A DNA stretch of 37,635 nucleotides from Candidatus Peribacteria bacterium (GCA_031288635.1 JAITQZ010000063.1:1-37635); one strand, 5' to 3'; counted from the first letter of the stretch, positions 27,406 through 37,474 are shown. Numbers and translations: made by a program. Notes: a model not told the origin generated them from the sequence alone.

Positions 27406-27627
27406 ATGACAATGCAGACCTTCTACAACAAACAAGGACAAGAAATTAAAAGACAACCTTGTGAAATTTACACGAGAGTAATGGGATATCTTTCTCCCGT
27501 TTCTCGCTACAACATCGGAAAAAAATCTGAATTTTATTCTCGTAAATACTTTGAAGAAAACAAAGTAGACAATTCTGCATTCCTCCAAAAATTTGGCGTA
27601 AGTTGCGGTTGTCCGTGCGGGATGTAA
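27406..27627 (+). CDS. stand-alone glycyl-radical domain of NrdD
   Basis: A 73-residue protein corresponding to the C-terminal end of class III ribonucleotide reductases. CEIYTRVMGYLSPVSRYNIGKKSEFYSR carries the radical-bearing motif RVxGYxxPV with Gly27 (GGA codon) and the typical NxGKxxEF. The tail SCGCPCGM has three closely spaced Cys, possibly redox-active. These residues are exactly those absent from the NrdD chain 0.7 kb upstream. I infer that the peptide docks on NrdD and receives the radical from NrdG, comparable to GrcA/YfiD, which replaces the glycyl loop of pyruvate formate-lyase. Alternative start ATG 27412. No Shine-Dalgarno. Confidence 0.85.
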   Translation: MTMQTFYNKQGQEIKRQPCEIYTRVMGYLSPVSRYNIGKKSEFYSRKYFEENKVDNSAFLQKFGVSCGCPCGM

Positions 27628-27641
27628 ACAGTCACCGTTTG

Positions 27642-27745
27642 AAATAACCCCCTACTCACTACGTTCACTGTCTCCCTATGAGGGGAGCGGGCAGAACAAC
27701 TCCGTAGCTTGATACGGGGGAATAGCGAGGAAAGAGGGGTTATTT
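27642..27745. repeat. 104-bp inverted-repeat element between the glycyl-radical gene and nrdG
   Basis: Outer arms AAATAACCCC (27642-27651) and GGGGTTATTT (27736-27745) enclose two smaller hairpins (CTCCC-TATGA-GGGGAG and CCGTAGCTTGATACGG). It ends in a T-run and may terminate transcription or be a mobile palindromic element. CTGTCTCCC and GAGGGG near its ends recur around the palindrome at 3321-3361. Confidence 0.6.
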
Positions 27746-27769
27746 TTAGAAAATCTTTTATTGAAGAGT

Positions 27770-28477
27770 ATGCACATTATCTGAATTCAAACCACCACCC
27801 TTGTCGATTATCCTGGAAAAGTAGCCTGTATCGTCTTTACTGCAGGCTGTAATTTTCGTTGTCCCTTCTGTTATAATCCCCAAGCGGTCTTGCCCGAGCA
27901 AATCGCGAAACACAAAGACCAACAAATCCCAGAGGCAGCTTTTTTTAATTTTCTGGAAAGTAGAAAAGCATTCTTGGAAGGGGTAAGTATTTGTGGAGGA
28001 GAGCCTACTTTGCAACCTGACCTCTACGACTTCGCCAGACACATCAAAGAACAGGGATTTTCCGTGAAACTTGACACCAATGGCAGAGACGCAAAACTGG
28101 TACAACAAATGGTCAATGACGGCATATTGGATTATGTCGCTATAGATATGAAAGCCCCCTTTTCTAAATATGAAAAGCTGACGGGCATCCCCATTCCTTC
28201 CCAATTCAGAGTCAACTTCAATACGTTGCTCGCTTTTTTACGTTCGTGAAAGGTAGACTATGAATACCGCACTACCTTGATAAAAGGATATCATACGGCA
28301 GACGATATTGAAGAAATGGCTTCGTTCCTGTTTGGAGTGCAGCATTATTATTTACAGAATTATATGAAGACCACTACGCTAGACCCGCATTTTGCAGGAG
28401 AACCCTTTGCCGCAGAAGAATTAGAGAAATTTAAGGGCATTGCCGAGCTGTTTGTGGAAGAGTGTAGGATTAGGTAA
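27770..28477 (+). CDS. nrdG: radical-SAM activase of anaerobic ribonucleotide reductase
   Basis: A 235-residue radical-SAM enzyme that abstracts hydrogen from the NrdD glycine. It begins MHIIGIQTTTLVDYPGKVACIVFTAGCNFRCPFCYNPQ, with the CxxxCxxC [4Fe-4S] cluster motif, followed by VSICGGEPTLQP, the GGE SAM motif, and LDTNG. TGA-Gly at residues 5 and 160. Length and layout fit the NrdG/anaerobic-activase group rather than the longer PflA. It lies downstream of the glycyl-radical peptide gene, its presumed substrate. Confidence 0.9.
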
Positions 28478-28529
28478 ACAACATCTCTATTTGCTTATTG
28501 GAGCACCCAATGCAAGGATTGCTTGAAAA

Positions 28530-28640
28530 CTAAGCAGCAATAAGTTCACGGTTCTTACTACCAAAAGGTACCAGAGAGAGATTATATAATCTTTCTTTGA
28601 TTTTATTTACTCTTTCCACTTCTCCCTTAATTCTTTAGCT
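28530..28640 (-). pseudogene. unidentified open-frame remnant
   Basis: The minus strand reads RIKGEVERVNKIKERLYN then LSLVPFGSKNRELIAA and TAG (28532-28530), with stops upstream in the same frame. It looks like the C-terminal end of a lost gene, possibly a transposase, but I cannot name the family. Confidence 0.25.
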
Positions 28641-28711
28641 AAATTTTCTCTATACTCTTCATGTGCTTCAGCAGATATCGTACCAGCAGATACGTTAGAT
28701 GAATTTTTCAT
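28607..28711 (-). CDS. very small hypothetical protein
   Basis: A 34-residue frame, MKNSSNVSAGTISAEAHEEY then a charged helix ending KELREKWKE. TATACG lies just before the ATG. It overlaps the remnant above in another frame. Codon usage gives no strong support; it may be spurious or part of a decayed locus. The rest of 28478-28795 holds nothing I can identify. Confidence 0.25.
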   Translation of the reverse strand: MKNSSNVSAGTISAEAHEEYRENLAKELREKWKE

Positions 28712-28795
28712 CGTATAATGTATAATGAAGTAAAACGTCATCGCGTAGGATTGACTTATTTATAAGTATACCCATATATCAAAAATTTGCAAAAT

Positions 28796-29613
28796 TTACT
28801 CATTTCTTTTCCATAGTATTCCTAATGCTCCCAGGGAAAGAAGTATCATGAGAAAGGCTGCAAAAAGGTAAGCAATATATTCATTTCCGATAAAGGAAAA
28901 AGGCAGAATCCATAGGAGTGGTCAAATAGTTCACGAAGTTCTTTCAATCATCGCAAGTACTCCGAAATTTTTTCCTGCATTCTTCGGTGAAAAATGGCTC
29001 ATAAAATGAGTTCTAATTGAAGTTTCGAGTATTCCATAGGAAAGTCCTCCTAAGATACAACCTATCCAAAGAGTGAGAGGATGCATCCGTCCTATAAGTA
29101 AAATCGCAAATATCAAGGTTAAAGCTCAGATTTTTAGCCATTTGGAAGCATTCGTAAACTGCACCACTTTTGCAGAAATCACTCCTCCCACGAGAGCAAA
29201 AAGGACAACCACCAGAAAAGCCAGCGAAGAAACGGTTTCGCTTAGTTCCCTACTCGCGAAATAGGGAGACTGAACACAATAATCAACACGAAAGCGATAC
29301 AGATTTCTATCTCTGTTGAAATGGTAAGCTGGTTGATAGCAAAGAGGAAAAAGAGAGAAAAAACTGAAATAGCTAGTGAAATTTTAATTCGTGATTGGTA
29401 GCCGCGTTTGTCTATGTTCGTTCCGATGTATCTTCCCAGTAAAATAATCATCAGCGAAGAAATCATAAAAATAGCATTATAGGAGATTTCACTTGCTCCC
29501 ATATCTTTGATAAACCGTTTTGAAAATGCCAATGCTAGTAAAATCAGTGGAATTGAATTTGCAAAGTCGAAGAGCCACCATCATCGGAGAGAAGATGTTT
29601 TGAACGTGGACAT
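28796..29613 (-). pseudogene. MFS transporter (UMF1-like), frameshifted
   Basis: A major-facilitator transporter split by one frameshift. The 5' part (MSTFKTSSLRGWWLFDFANSIPL, TGA-Gly) has several membrane helices and the loop RYIGTNIDKRGYQSRIK; it hits TAA at 29244-29242. The 3' part continues in another frame from about 29275 (SPYFASRELSETVSSLAFLVVVLFALVGG) through LGGLSYGILETSIRTHF and SGTIGPLLW to TAA 28798-28796, with three more TGA-Gly. WxxFDFANS at the start resembles UMF1-type MFS proteins. One missing base near 29265-29280 explains the break; it may be a sequencing error. The frame stays open upstream to 29802 but without transporter character. Confidence 0.75.
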
Positions 29614-29841
29614 TTGTAGATAAAGTAAACAGATAAAAAAGTTTATATCATTCACTACTGTCCAACTAAAGTTACCATAATGAGTTTTGTTCCAATTCCA
29701 TTCATCATAGTCAGACAAACCACTCTCTCGCACAAACCCCTCTGTCACAATTTCCTCACGTTGTTCGTCAACGACATCTCCCCTTTTCAGGGAAGTCCGC
29801 AACTAATGCTTATATAACGAGACTGAAATAGAGAAGAAATT

Positions 29842-30819
29842 TTACTCTATCAAGGCTTCCATCTTCTTTCTAATCATTTGCATCGTTTTCACAAGGTGTT
29901 CTTCTTTAATGTTCTCAAGAGTATCTAATTCACTGTGATAGAAAGTGATATCAGACAGTGTTCTGTTTGCTAGTGTTCTAATCTTATGCTGTATTTGTTT
30001 CAAATTTTTTATCCAAAAAATGAAAGTTAGCTGTTCATCATGATTTATCCGACGTGCAGAAGAGCGTCCTATTCCATCAATAACGACAATTTCCTTACTT
30101 TTTTCTAAGAGGTGAAAATATTTCTTTTCAAATGCTCTTGCTCCTTTACATCGATAAGCAGGAGAGGTGTCATAAGAAATTTCCTCATTTGCCCAAAATA
30201 CAAATAATGCATTTTCCAAAAGATGAGGAAAACAAAGAAGCGTTCCCATTAAAGCGGTAACCCCACCACCATTATCCCACGCTCCACTCCATCGACAATC
30301 ATAATGAGCAAAACAAATCACTTGAGGACTAGTGGTATTTCCTACCAAAATATTCTTAGCAATATACGTTGTTGGTGCTATTTTAGTATATCCTTCAATT
30401 TTCTCCGCAGCAATTACTTTACCTACATCTTTAGGTCTAATAGCCACTGCAGGAGCATTGATGAATACGGTATTATAAGAGATTGCCTCACAATAGGGAT
30501 TAAACGTGATAATAGGCGTAGAAATTTTATCAAAAGAAGGAATTTCGCTTGTAGAGGAGCAAATAGTAGCTTTACTTGTAATTTTCCCGCTTTGTAACCC
30601 AACACTTCTACAAGGAATATTTTCTCCATCAGCTTTAAGGATTGCTTTTTTCTGTATAGGAACCGTTGTGGTAAATTCTTGTACTGTATAAGGGCGTTGA
30701 TGCGTTTTCAAACATTGTTCTAAGAAACGTGCAGCTTTGATTTCTCCTTGGTATTGTCTCTCTCAAAAGCTGATTAGTGTCTGTAGAAATGCTATACAGT
30801 CAAACGTAGATGTTTTCAT
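29842..30819 (-). CDS. M28-family zinc aminopeptidase-like protein
   Basis: A 325-residue peptidase of the M28 type. Zinc-site motifs: VICFAHYDCRWSGAWDNGGGVTAL (His/Asp, then the bridging Asp), FWANEEISYD (catalytic Glu pair) and FYHSELDTLENI near the C-terminus (last His/Asp). No signal peptide, so probably cytoplasmic. ATG 30819 adds the first 39 residues via a TGA-Gly at residue 19. TATACT (30832-30827) lies 7 nt before the ATG, suggesting a leaderless mRNA. A 48-bp stretch of this gene (30025-30072) is repeated upstream at 30913-30960. Confidence 0.82.
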
Positions 30820-30844
30820 AGTGTGTAGTATAATAGAAGTAAAA

Positions 30845-30964
30845 CTCTATAAAATATCATTACAATATTTCCAAATTATCGGCATATATTCAGTAGAGAA
30901 TATCTTTTCCATAGTTAGCTGTTCATTATGATTTATCCGACGTGCAGAAGAGCGTCCTATCCCG
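30845..30964 (-). pseudogene. fragment of a second M28 peptidase gene
   Basis: The minus strand encodes GIGRSSARRINHNEQLT, which matches DGIGRSSARRINHDEQLT of the intact M28 gene, then an unrelated tail to TAG. The 48-bp block at 30913-30960 differs from 30025-30072 at one position. It lies between ftsK and the intact gene and is most simply the scar of a partial duplication or recombination. Confidence 0.65.
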
Positions 30965-31017
30965 TTTGTTTTATTTTATACGATAATAAAGGACGCCTTA
31001 CTTTAGCAAGGTTTCTC

Positions 31018-33252
31018 TTACAAGAAAATATCCCTTGGCTTTGCTCCTTCTGCGGGTCCTATGACCCCTCTTTCTTCCAAAATATCCATAATTCTCGCAG
31101 CTCTCGCAAACCCTACTCAGAGTTTTCTTTGCAGTAATGTAGCGGAAGCCTTCCTCGTCTCCGCGATGACTTGGATTGCTTGGTCAATCAGGTCGTCTTC
31201 ATCACTACCGCTACCGCTGAAGGAGCCAGAAGCCATTTCAGCTTTTGACTCTAATGCTGCGATAATTTCAGGATTATAGATGTCGTCTTCGGTGAGTCCC
31301 TGCATATATTTACGTTTAAGCGTAGCAACGACTTTCTCAATCTCTTCGGTGGAAACAAAAGGAGCCTGAATTCTGATCGGAAACTTCGTAGAAGGGTCCA
31401 TATAAAGCATATCTCCTTTCCCTACTAAGTCCTCTGCACCTTTACGCCCCAGAATGGTCCTAGAGTCCACTTCAGATACCACTCAGAACGCAATTCTGGT
31501 AGGAATATTTGCTTTAATAAGTCCCGTAATCACATTCACACTTGGTCTCTGGGTCGCTAGAATGAGATGAATACCTACCGCACGGGCTTTGGCAGCGAGA
31601 CGGTTGATACAGTTTTCGACTTCTTTTCTGTTTGCAGAAGAGGAAAGCATCATATCTGCCATCTCATCAATGACAAAGACGATACGATACATTTTTTCAG
31701 TAGGATTTTTGTCGTTGTATTCAGTCAGATTTTTTACTCTCTGGTCTTTAAGGATGGTGTATCTTCTTTCCATTTCTTGGACGGTCCACTGAAGCAGTTT
31801 AATCGCTTTAGTAGAATCATATACAATCGGAGCAAGCATATACGGCAATCCTGCATACATTTCCAATTCCACCTGTTTGGGGTCAACCATTAAAAATTTT
31901 AATTCTGACGGCGTATTCTGGAACATCAGCGAAACGATGAAATCATTAATTCCCACAGATTTTCCACTTCCCGTCGCTCCCGCTACCAACAAATGAGGCA
32001 TAGCATCCAATGGCTTCACTTCAACGGAACCATCAATGCCTTTTCCAAGAGCAAGTCCTGTTTCAGATTTTTTCATCGCTTCTTGAAAGGCACCAGCATT
32101 CAAAATATCTCCAATTCTCACCATACTCGGCTGAGGATTTGGGATTTGAATACCTACACTGTCCGTCCCGGGGATAGGAGCTACAATACGCAGCGATTTA
32201 GATTTCAGAGAGAGTTTGATATCATTTGCAAGATTTTCGATGGAAGAAATTTTAATCCCTTCCGAAGGTTTGATTTTGATTTGCACGATAGAGGGTCCGA
32301 TATCAAACCCTTCCACAGACACCGGAATTCCAAATTCCATCAACTTGTGCTGAAGAGATTTTGCTTTTTCTACAATAAAGTTTTGGTCTACGTTCTGCGT
32401 TTGTCCCAAAGTATTTTCCAGCAGAGAATACGGAAATGTCGGTTTGTCTTCCGAAAACTGAATTTGGCGACGAGGTTTGGGGTCTGCTTTCTGAGCTTCT
32501 TTTCCTGTAGCAGAAACAGAGAGTTTTCCTTCCAATTTCTGTTTGAGAATATCTTTGAGGAGTGAACCGCTAGTCTGTTCGCTTTTTGTGGATGCTATCG
32601 TCATTCCTGTTGTAGCCTGAGAGACTTTTTTCAAGAGTTCTGAGTCGGAAGTAATTTTTGTTTCTCTGGTGATGAAAAGTTTGGCGGCAGGCTCAGCTTT
32701 TTTTGGTGCAGGTTTGTCTTCTTGGTGTAAACTAACTTTCGGCAGGGAAGGAAGTTTTACATTCAAAGCATAGAATATCCAAATCAAAATGATGAGAGCA
32801 CAGACAATCATCAACACTCTAATTGCCCAAAGCGACTGTCCAAATCACAGCTCCAATATTTTTATGAGTGGTCGAGAAACATATCCTCCATAATCTGCGG
32901 ATTTTATTCGATTAACAATACTACTCCCAGACTCCCCATTCATTGCCTGAAAATTGAGGATACCAGACACCACGAACATCAGCAAAATAAACTGTTTAAT
33001 CAGTGTTTTCATCAGATATCCCTTAAAAAGAATTAACAGTCCCAGCACGATACACAAGGCAAAAAAAACGAGTAATCCCTGTTGCCCAAAGGCGATACTA
33101 GCATTTTCTGACAGAAATTTGAAAATCGGAGCATCAGGAGCCATAATTTTACTAAAAAAAAAGATTGCTCCTAAAATAATACAGACAATACCTACATTGT
33201 ATTTATTGAGTTTGAGGGTTGCCCTCGATGTTCCACGCCTTCTTTTTGCCAA
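31018..33252 (-). CDS. ftsK: DNA translocase FtsK/SpoIIIE
   Basis: A 744-residue septal ATPase that pumps chromosomal DNA through the closing septum. N-terminal hydrophobic helices occur between about 20 and 160, followed by a Lys/Ala/Thr-rich linker (165-265) shorter than in E. coli. The motor has Walker [11 protein letters not shown] (425-432), Walker [13 protein letters not shown] near 526, and [26 protein letters not shown]. The C-terminal winged-helix gamma domain is [31 protein letters not shown], which reads KOPS-like sites. TGA-Gly at residues 136, 590 and 712; the last keeps the gamma domain attached. Length is typical of compact FtsK proteins. Confidence 0.93.
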
Positions 33253-33439
33253 AATTTCGAATAAAGAGTAAAACTATTTGTTTCAGCATACGGATATTGA
33301 GCCCTTTTGCAACCGAAAATAGAAAATCTTTTTTATTTCCTCTTGATTTTCTCATCCAAATCCTTAAACATAAGTCAATAACAAATACAAAATAAAGATA
33401 AAAAAATCAGACAACATTTTATTTTTTGTCTTTATTCCA

Positions 33440-34669
33440 ATGATGAAATACCTTCTCGGAATTCTGTCTACCGTAGCATCTCTGCTATTCTGAACAGTCG
33501 CACTTGCAGGAGAATTCACTCTCCACGCAACAAATCTTCCCCTCGTGCAAAGCTACAAAGAGCCTTTGCCTATCAAACTTTCTCTGTCGACTCCTGCTTT
33601 TTCTGGAGAGAGTAAAACCGCAACACTTACCGTGGATGACTGTGGAAAAGTACTGGAACTCTTCCACAATGGACAACCAGTGAGTCAGCTACCCCTTACC
33701 GTAGCACCAGAACAAAACTATGACTTTCTGTTTATGATTACCAAGGAAACGATGAGAGAATGTTTGCTTACCTTTTCCGTACTCGACACAGAAAAAACCC
33801 TTCTCGCTTCCACGAGTGTGCTAATCACTCCTGCTTGTACTTCCAAAACAGAAACCACTACTGATGAAGACCCTCTTGAAGAGGAAACCCTAAGAGGAGA
33901 CATTGTAGACACCACTCCAACATCTCCTACCATCGACAATCCAATAGACACCACGGAACCCTCAGTACCTTCAGCACCTTCCAAATCTCCTTCAAAATCT
34001 ACCACTTCTTCGAAATCTCCTGTAAAAACCGTTGAAAAACCTGCTCCTCAACCAATGATTACAACTACTTCCACAGAACTTGAGAGTGCGTTCTCTCTGC
34101 TCGTAGAAAAAGGATTGCTGACTACAGGAGATAAAACGAAACTTTCCCAGCCTTTGACTAGAATTGCAGCAGCGGAATTGTTCGTAAAAATCGCCATTAC
34201 CAAAGGCTACGAACGCGACACCAAAAAAGACTGTAGGTTTATCGATATGACAGACTCGACAGACCAGGACATCGCGATAGCGAGGTTAGCGTGTGAATTC
34301 AACATTATGGGCATCAATCCCAATCATACTCCTATTGCAGAGTTTGCCCCAGAAATGACTATTCCGAGCGAACAATTAGCTACAGCATTTTCTCGCTTAA
34401 TGCGGAGAGACCTCTATGAAAATCCTGACACGGGAGACTATTACCAGCTCCATATGAATACCCTCTACAATTTGAAAATTATTGATACCGTCGTTGTAGA
34501 TAGCCCTTCTACGTTAGCAGATTTTACCGTTCTCTTCGCCAGAGCTATCGAAAAAGAGCAATTCGCCATTGATACCATAGAAACTCTCAATCTTCAATGT
34601 GCAACAGGAGAAAATGCTTCTTCCAGCTGCGAACTTCCCAAAGAAAAAAGTAGCTTCCGATTTTGGTAA
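33440..34669 (+). CDS. secreted protein with SLH-like C-terminal region
   Basis: A 409-residue exported protein. The signal peptide MMKYLLGILSTVASLLFGTVALA contains a TGA-Gly (residue 18) and is cut before GEFTLHA. A beta-rich N-terminal domain with Cys pairs (to about 130) is followed by a Thr/Pro/Ser-rich linker (DTTPTSPTIDNPIDTT, SKSPSKSTTSSKSP) and a helical C-terminal domain (ESAFSLLVEKGLLTTGDKTKLSQPLTRIAAAELFVKIA, then SRLMRRDLYENP and FARAIEKEQFA) that resembles degenerate S-layer homology repeats. It may bind the same cell-wall polymer as the large SLH protein. ATG 33443 is an alternative start. Confidence 0.72.
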
Positions 34670-34692
34670 AAAGAAGGAATAGAAAAAACTGA

Positions 34693-34721
34693 TTGAAAAA
34701 AGCAGAACAAATACGTATACT
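34693..34721 (+). promoter_or_regulatory. promoter of the Sua5-ftsW pair
   Basis: TTGAAA (34693-34698), 17-bp spacer, TATACT (34716-34721). Only 6 nt separate the -10 from ATG 34728, so the mRNA should be leaderless. Confidence 0.7.
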
Positions 34722-34727
34722 ATACAA

Positions 34728-35756
34728 ATGTCGAATATCTTTTTACCAAATGCTACCACCTATCTCAAAGCCAAAGAACTCTTCACTCAGAATGAAGTAG
34801 TGGCGTTCCCGACAGAAACAATTTACGGACTCGGAGCAAACGCTCTCTCTGATATCGCTGCAGAAAAAATTTTTCAATTGAAAGGTAGACCAAACGACAA
34901 TCCGCTCATCGTTCATCTCGGAGCAAAACAACAGATTGCCGACTACGCTTACATAGAAAACGAAATTCAGCAAACAATTATTGATAACCTTATGCCTTGA
35001 CCGATAACCCTTCTGTTGCCGAAAAAAGACAATATTTCTCCCATTGTATGTAAAGTTCCCCTAGTAGGTATCAGACTCCCTAGTAATGAAATCACTCAAA
35101 AAATGCTGACTACCGTTGCTCTACCTATCGCTGCTCCGAGTGCGAACCTCTCCGGAAAAGCCAGCCCCACTAACGCTCAAATGGTATATGACAACCTTGG
35201 CGATAACGTTCCAATGATTATTGATGGCGGCGAAAGTGAAGCAGGCATTGAAAGTACCGTTGTCCGCGTTGATTCAGGAAATATTCGTATCCTGCGTCCC
35301 GGTTTCATCACCAAAGAAGACCTTGACCAACTCTTCAACCACGAAATCCCTGTCGCTTACACTACTACTAATCCTGAACTTTCCCCAGGAATGAGATATA
35401 AACATTATAGTATCAGAGGTGAAGTTAGAATTATTAACGAACCACCCCCAATCACTCCACCAATATTTGGAAAAAAAATAGGCTATCTCATTACTATTGA
35501 ATTTTGGTGAAGACATAAAACCTATTTCAACGCTCTCTCTGAGAGAGAAAAATGATTCATTAAGATATGGGGTAACCATCTCAATCTAGCTTCTTGTGCC
35601 AATAATTTGTTCGCAATGTATCATCGGTTTGACCAACAAGACGTGGAAATACTTTACGTTGAACGTCTCCCCGAAATGGGTATTGGCTACTCGATTATGA
35701 ATAGAGTAAAAAGAAGTGCAGAAGTGCATTCTCAAGGAAGTATTGCAAGTGCCTAG
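34728..35756 (+). CDS. threonylcarbamoyl-AMP synthase, Sua5/YwlC type
   Basis: A 342-residue enzyme that makes threonylcarbamoyl-AMP from threonine, bicarbonate and ATP for t6A37 of tRNA. The YrdC domain (1-200) has VAFPTETIYGLGANAL, IFQLKGRPNDNPLIVHL, PGPITLLLP (TGA-Gly 91) and IAAPSANLSGKASPT. It is followed by ESTVVRVDSGNIRILRPG and the linker SPGMRYKHYS into the Sua5 C-terminal domain (from about 245, TGA-Gly 261 and 276), ending EMGIGYSIMNRVKRSA. The two-domain length is typical of Sua5/YwlC rather than TsaC. It shares a promoter with ftsW, 20 nt downstream. Confidence 0.9.
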
Positions 35757-35776
35757 CAGAAACATATATTCAGCGT

Positions 35777-36946
35777 ATGCAATTATTAATCAATGGAATT
35801 TTACTGACTATTCGAGGTCTCTTAGCCGTATATAGCGTAAGTATTTACGAATCTTTTTCGATGACCTTGAAATCCGTGTATTACAGCGAACCTACAAATT
35901 ACTATTTTTTCTATCAACAAATCAAAGCATTGGTCTACATTATTGTTGCGATGTTCCTCCTCCGAAAATTCCCGCGAAAAATCCTGAAAAGCCATAAATT
36001 CGCTATAGTAGCTCTCATCGGAGCTTTCATTTTTCAGTGTCTCGTATTCTCCCCACTCGGAGATAGCTATGGAACCATCGCAAAAGGATGGCTGAATATT
36101 CCAGGGCTTCCGAGTATCCAACCTTCCGAAATCTTCAAACTGGCCTATGTGCTCTTCCTCTCTTCTTGGCTCCTGAGAAAAAAAGAAATGATGCAGACTC
36201 CTCAATTTCTCTTGAGCTTCATAATAATGTGTGCATTACTCTACGCAGTCTTTCTCTTTATCCCTGACTTTGGAACCATTCTTATCTTGGGAATTACCGC
36301 ATTGATTATGGTACGATATGCGGGACTAAGTATCAAAAAAACCCTTTCCATCCTCGCTATTGGAATTTGAGCAGGAGTATTCGCAGCGTTTTCTCTGTAT
36401 ATGATTAATCCAAATCTGAGCTATATCAAAGACAGATTTTCCTATTTTTTTGAACGAGACGCAGATGCCAGAGCTGCCCAAAAGAAAAAAACCTGACGAC
36501 AACCCGAACAAGCACTCATCGCTATCGGAGGAGGAGGCCTTTTTGGAAAAGGCTATGGAAAAGGCTTACAAAAATTCTGATACATCCCCGAAGCACAGTC
36601 AGACTTCATTTTTTCTGCCTATTCCGAGGAAATCGGCTTTGTAGGGAATATGGTACTGATATTTCTCTATTGTCGAATGTTTTTCTACTTCCTCAAACAC
36701 CTTCAATACATCCGCGACCCTCAAAGTAAAATGATTGGTGTGGGAATTATTTCAATTCTCGTAGCACAAACCTTCGTCAACATCGGGGTAAATATCCAAA
36801 TCATTCCCAATACGGGCGTCACCCTCCCTTTCATTAGTGCAGGGGGAAGTTCCCTATTGATTAGCTGTATTGAATTACTGATGTTGTACAAGATTTTGAA
36901 ATCTGAACAGAAAAAGCAGATATTACCTAATCTTCAAAGGGAATAA
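35777..36946 (+). CDS. ftsW: FtsW/RodA-family peptidoglycan polymerase
   Basis: A 389-residue multi-pass SEDS glycosyltransferase that polymerises lipid II. Key motifs: GLLAVYSVSIYESF, WLNIPGLPSIQPSEIFKLAYVLF, IPDFGTILIL, ALIAIGGGGLFGKGYGKGLQKFGYIPEAQSDFIFSAYSEEIGFVGN and NIQIIPNTGVTLPFISAGGSS. TGA-Gly at residues 198, 240 and 268. The division-type FtsW is favoured by the KGYGKGLQKF ... IPEAQSDFIF segment, but RodA cannot be excluded. It follows the Sua5 gene by 20 nt; no cognate transpeptidase gene is adjacent. Confidence 0.88.
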
Positions 36947-37030
36947 GAGTGCCTCATCTTCGTCGCTGAGAAAAATTCTCACAAATAGTATGGTCAACCC
37001 TTAATCGTTTTATGTTTACCCTTATAAACA

Positions 37031-37474
37031 ATGAAAAAAATTCTATATGTTAGTCTCTTGAGTATGGTGCTATTCATCGGCGGATGTGGTAAACCTTCCT
37101 TTCAAGAACTCCAAGAAACCTACCCTAAATGTACGACAACCCTTACTAGTATCCTCTTATCTCAAAAACAATGTACCGCAGAAAAACTCCTTGATGAAAC
37201 GTTTGATTGTGGAGAATGAGACTTTGAAGAAGAATTTGCATTTATGAGACAAGAATGTGAGCAGTTTATACAAAAGGTGAATCTTCGTCGTATGAGTAAA
37301 AGTTGTTCTTTTGAAAAAGCAAAATATACTCATGAAGACAATAGGAAAGAAATAGACTGTTTTTTACAGTATCTAGGATATCCAGATGAGCCAGAAGTAC
37401 CACCACAAAATGCTACGACTTTTTCCTCATCACCTTCCAATACCCCCATATCCCCAATCCCACAAACAGAATAA
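37031..37474 (+). CDS. small predicted lipoprotein, Cys-rich
   Basis: A 147-residue exported protein. The signal peptide MKKILYVSLLSMVLFIGGC has a lipobox with Cys19. The mature part carries at least seven further Cys (YPKCTTT, QKQCTAE, DETFDCGEG, RQECEQF, SKSCSFE, IDCFLQ), suggesting disulfides, and ends in a Pro/Ser/Thr-rich tail. TGA-Gly at residue 63. I recognise no family. The last 62 bp overlap the convergent gene at the window edge. Confidence 0.7.

Noticed and set aside
29614..29802. Upstream extension of the MFS gene (starts RTSLKRGDVVDEQREE)
   Set aside because: It is hydrophilic, unlike the N-terminus of this transporter group, which begins just before WWLFDFANS. It may be repeat-derived sequence.
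417..37474. Widespread pseudogenes or frameshifts at TGA codons
   Set aside because: The reading frame continues unchanged across every TGA, and the residue needed is Gly in conserved motifs. Recoding explains all of them without decay.
417..37474. Selenocysteine insertion at TGA
   Set aside because: The TGA sites are at Gly columns, are too many, and no consistent downstream SECIS-like hairpin is seen.
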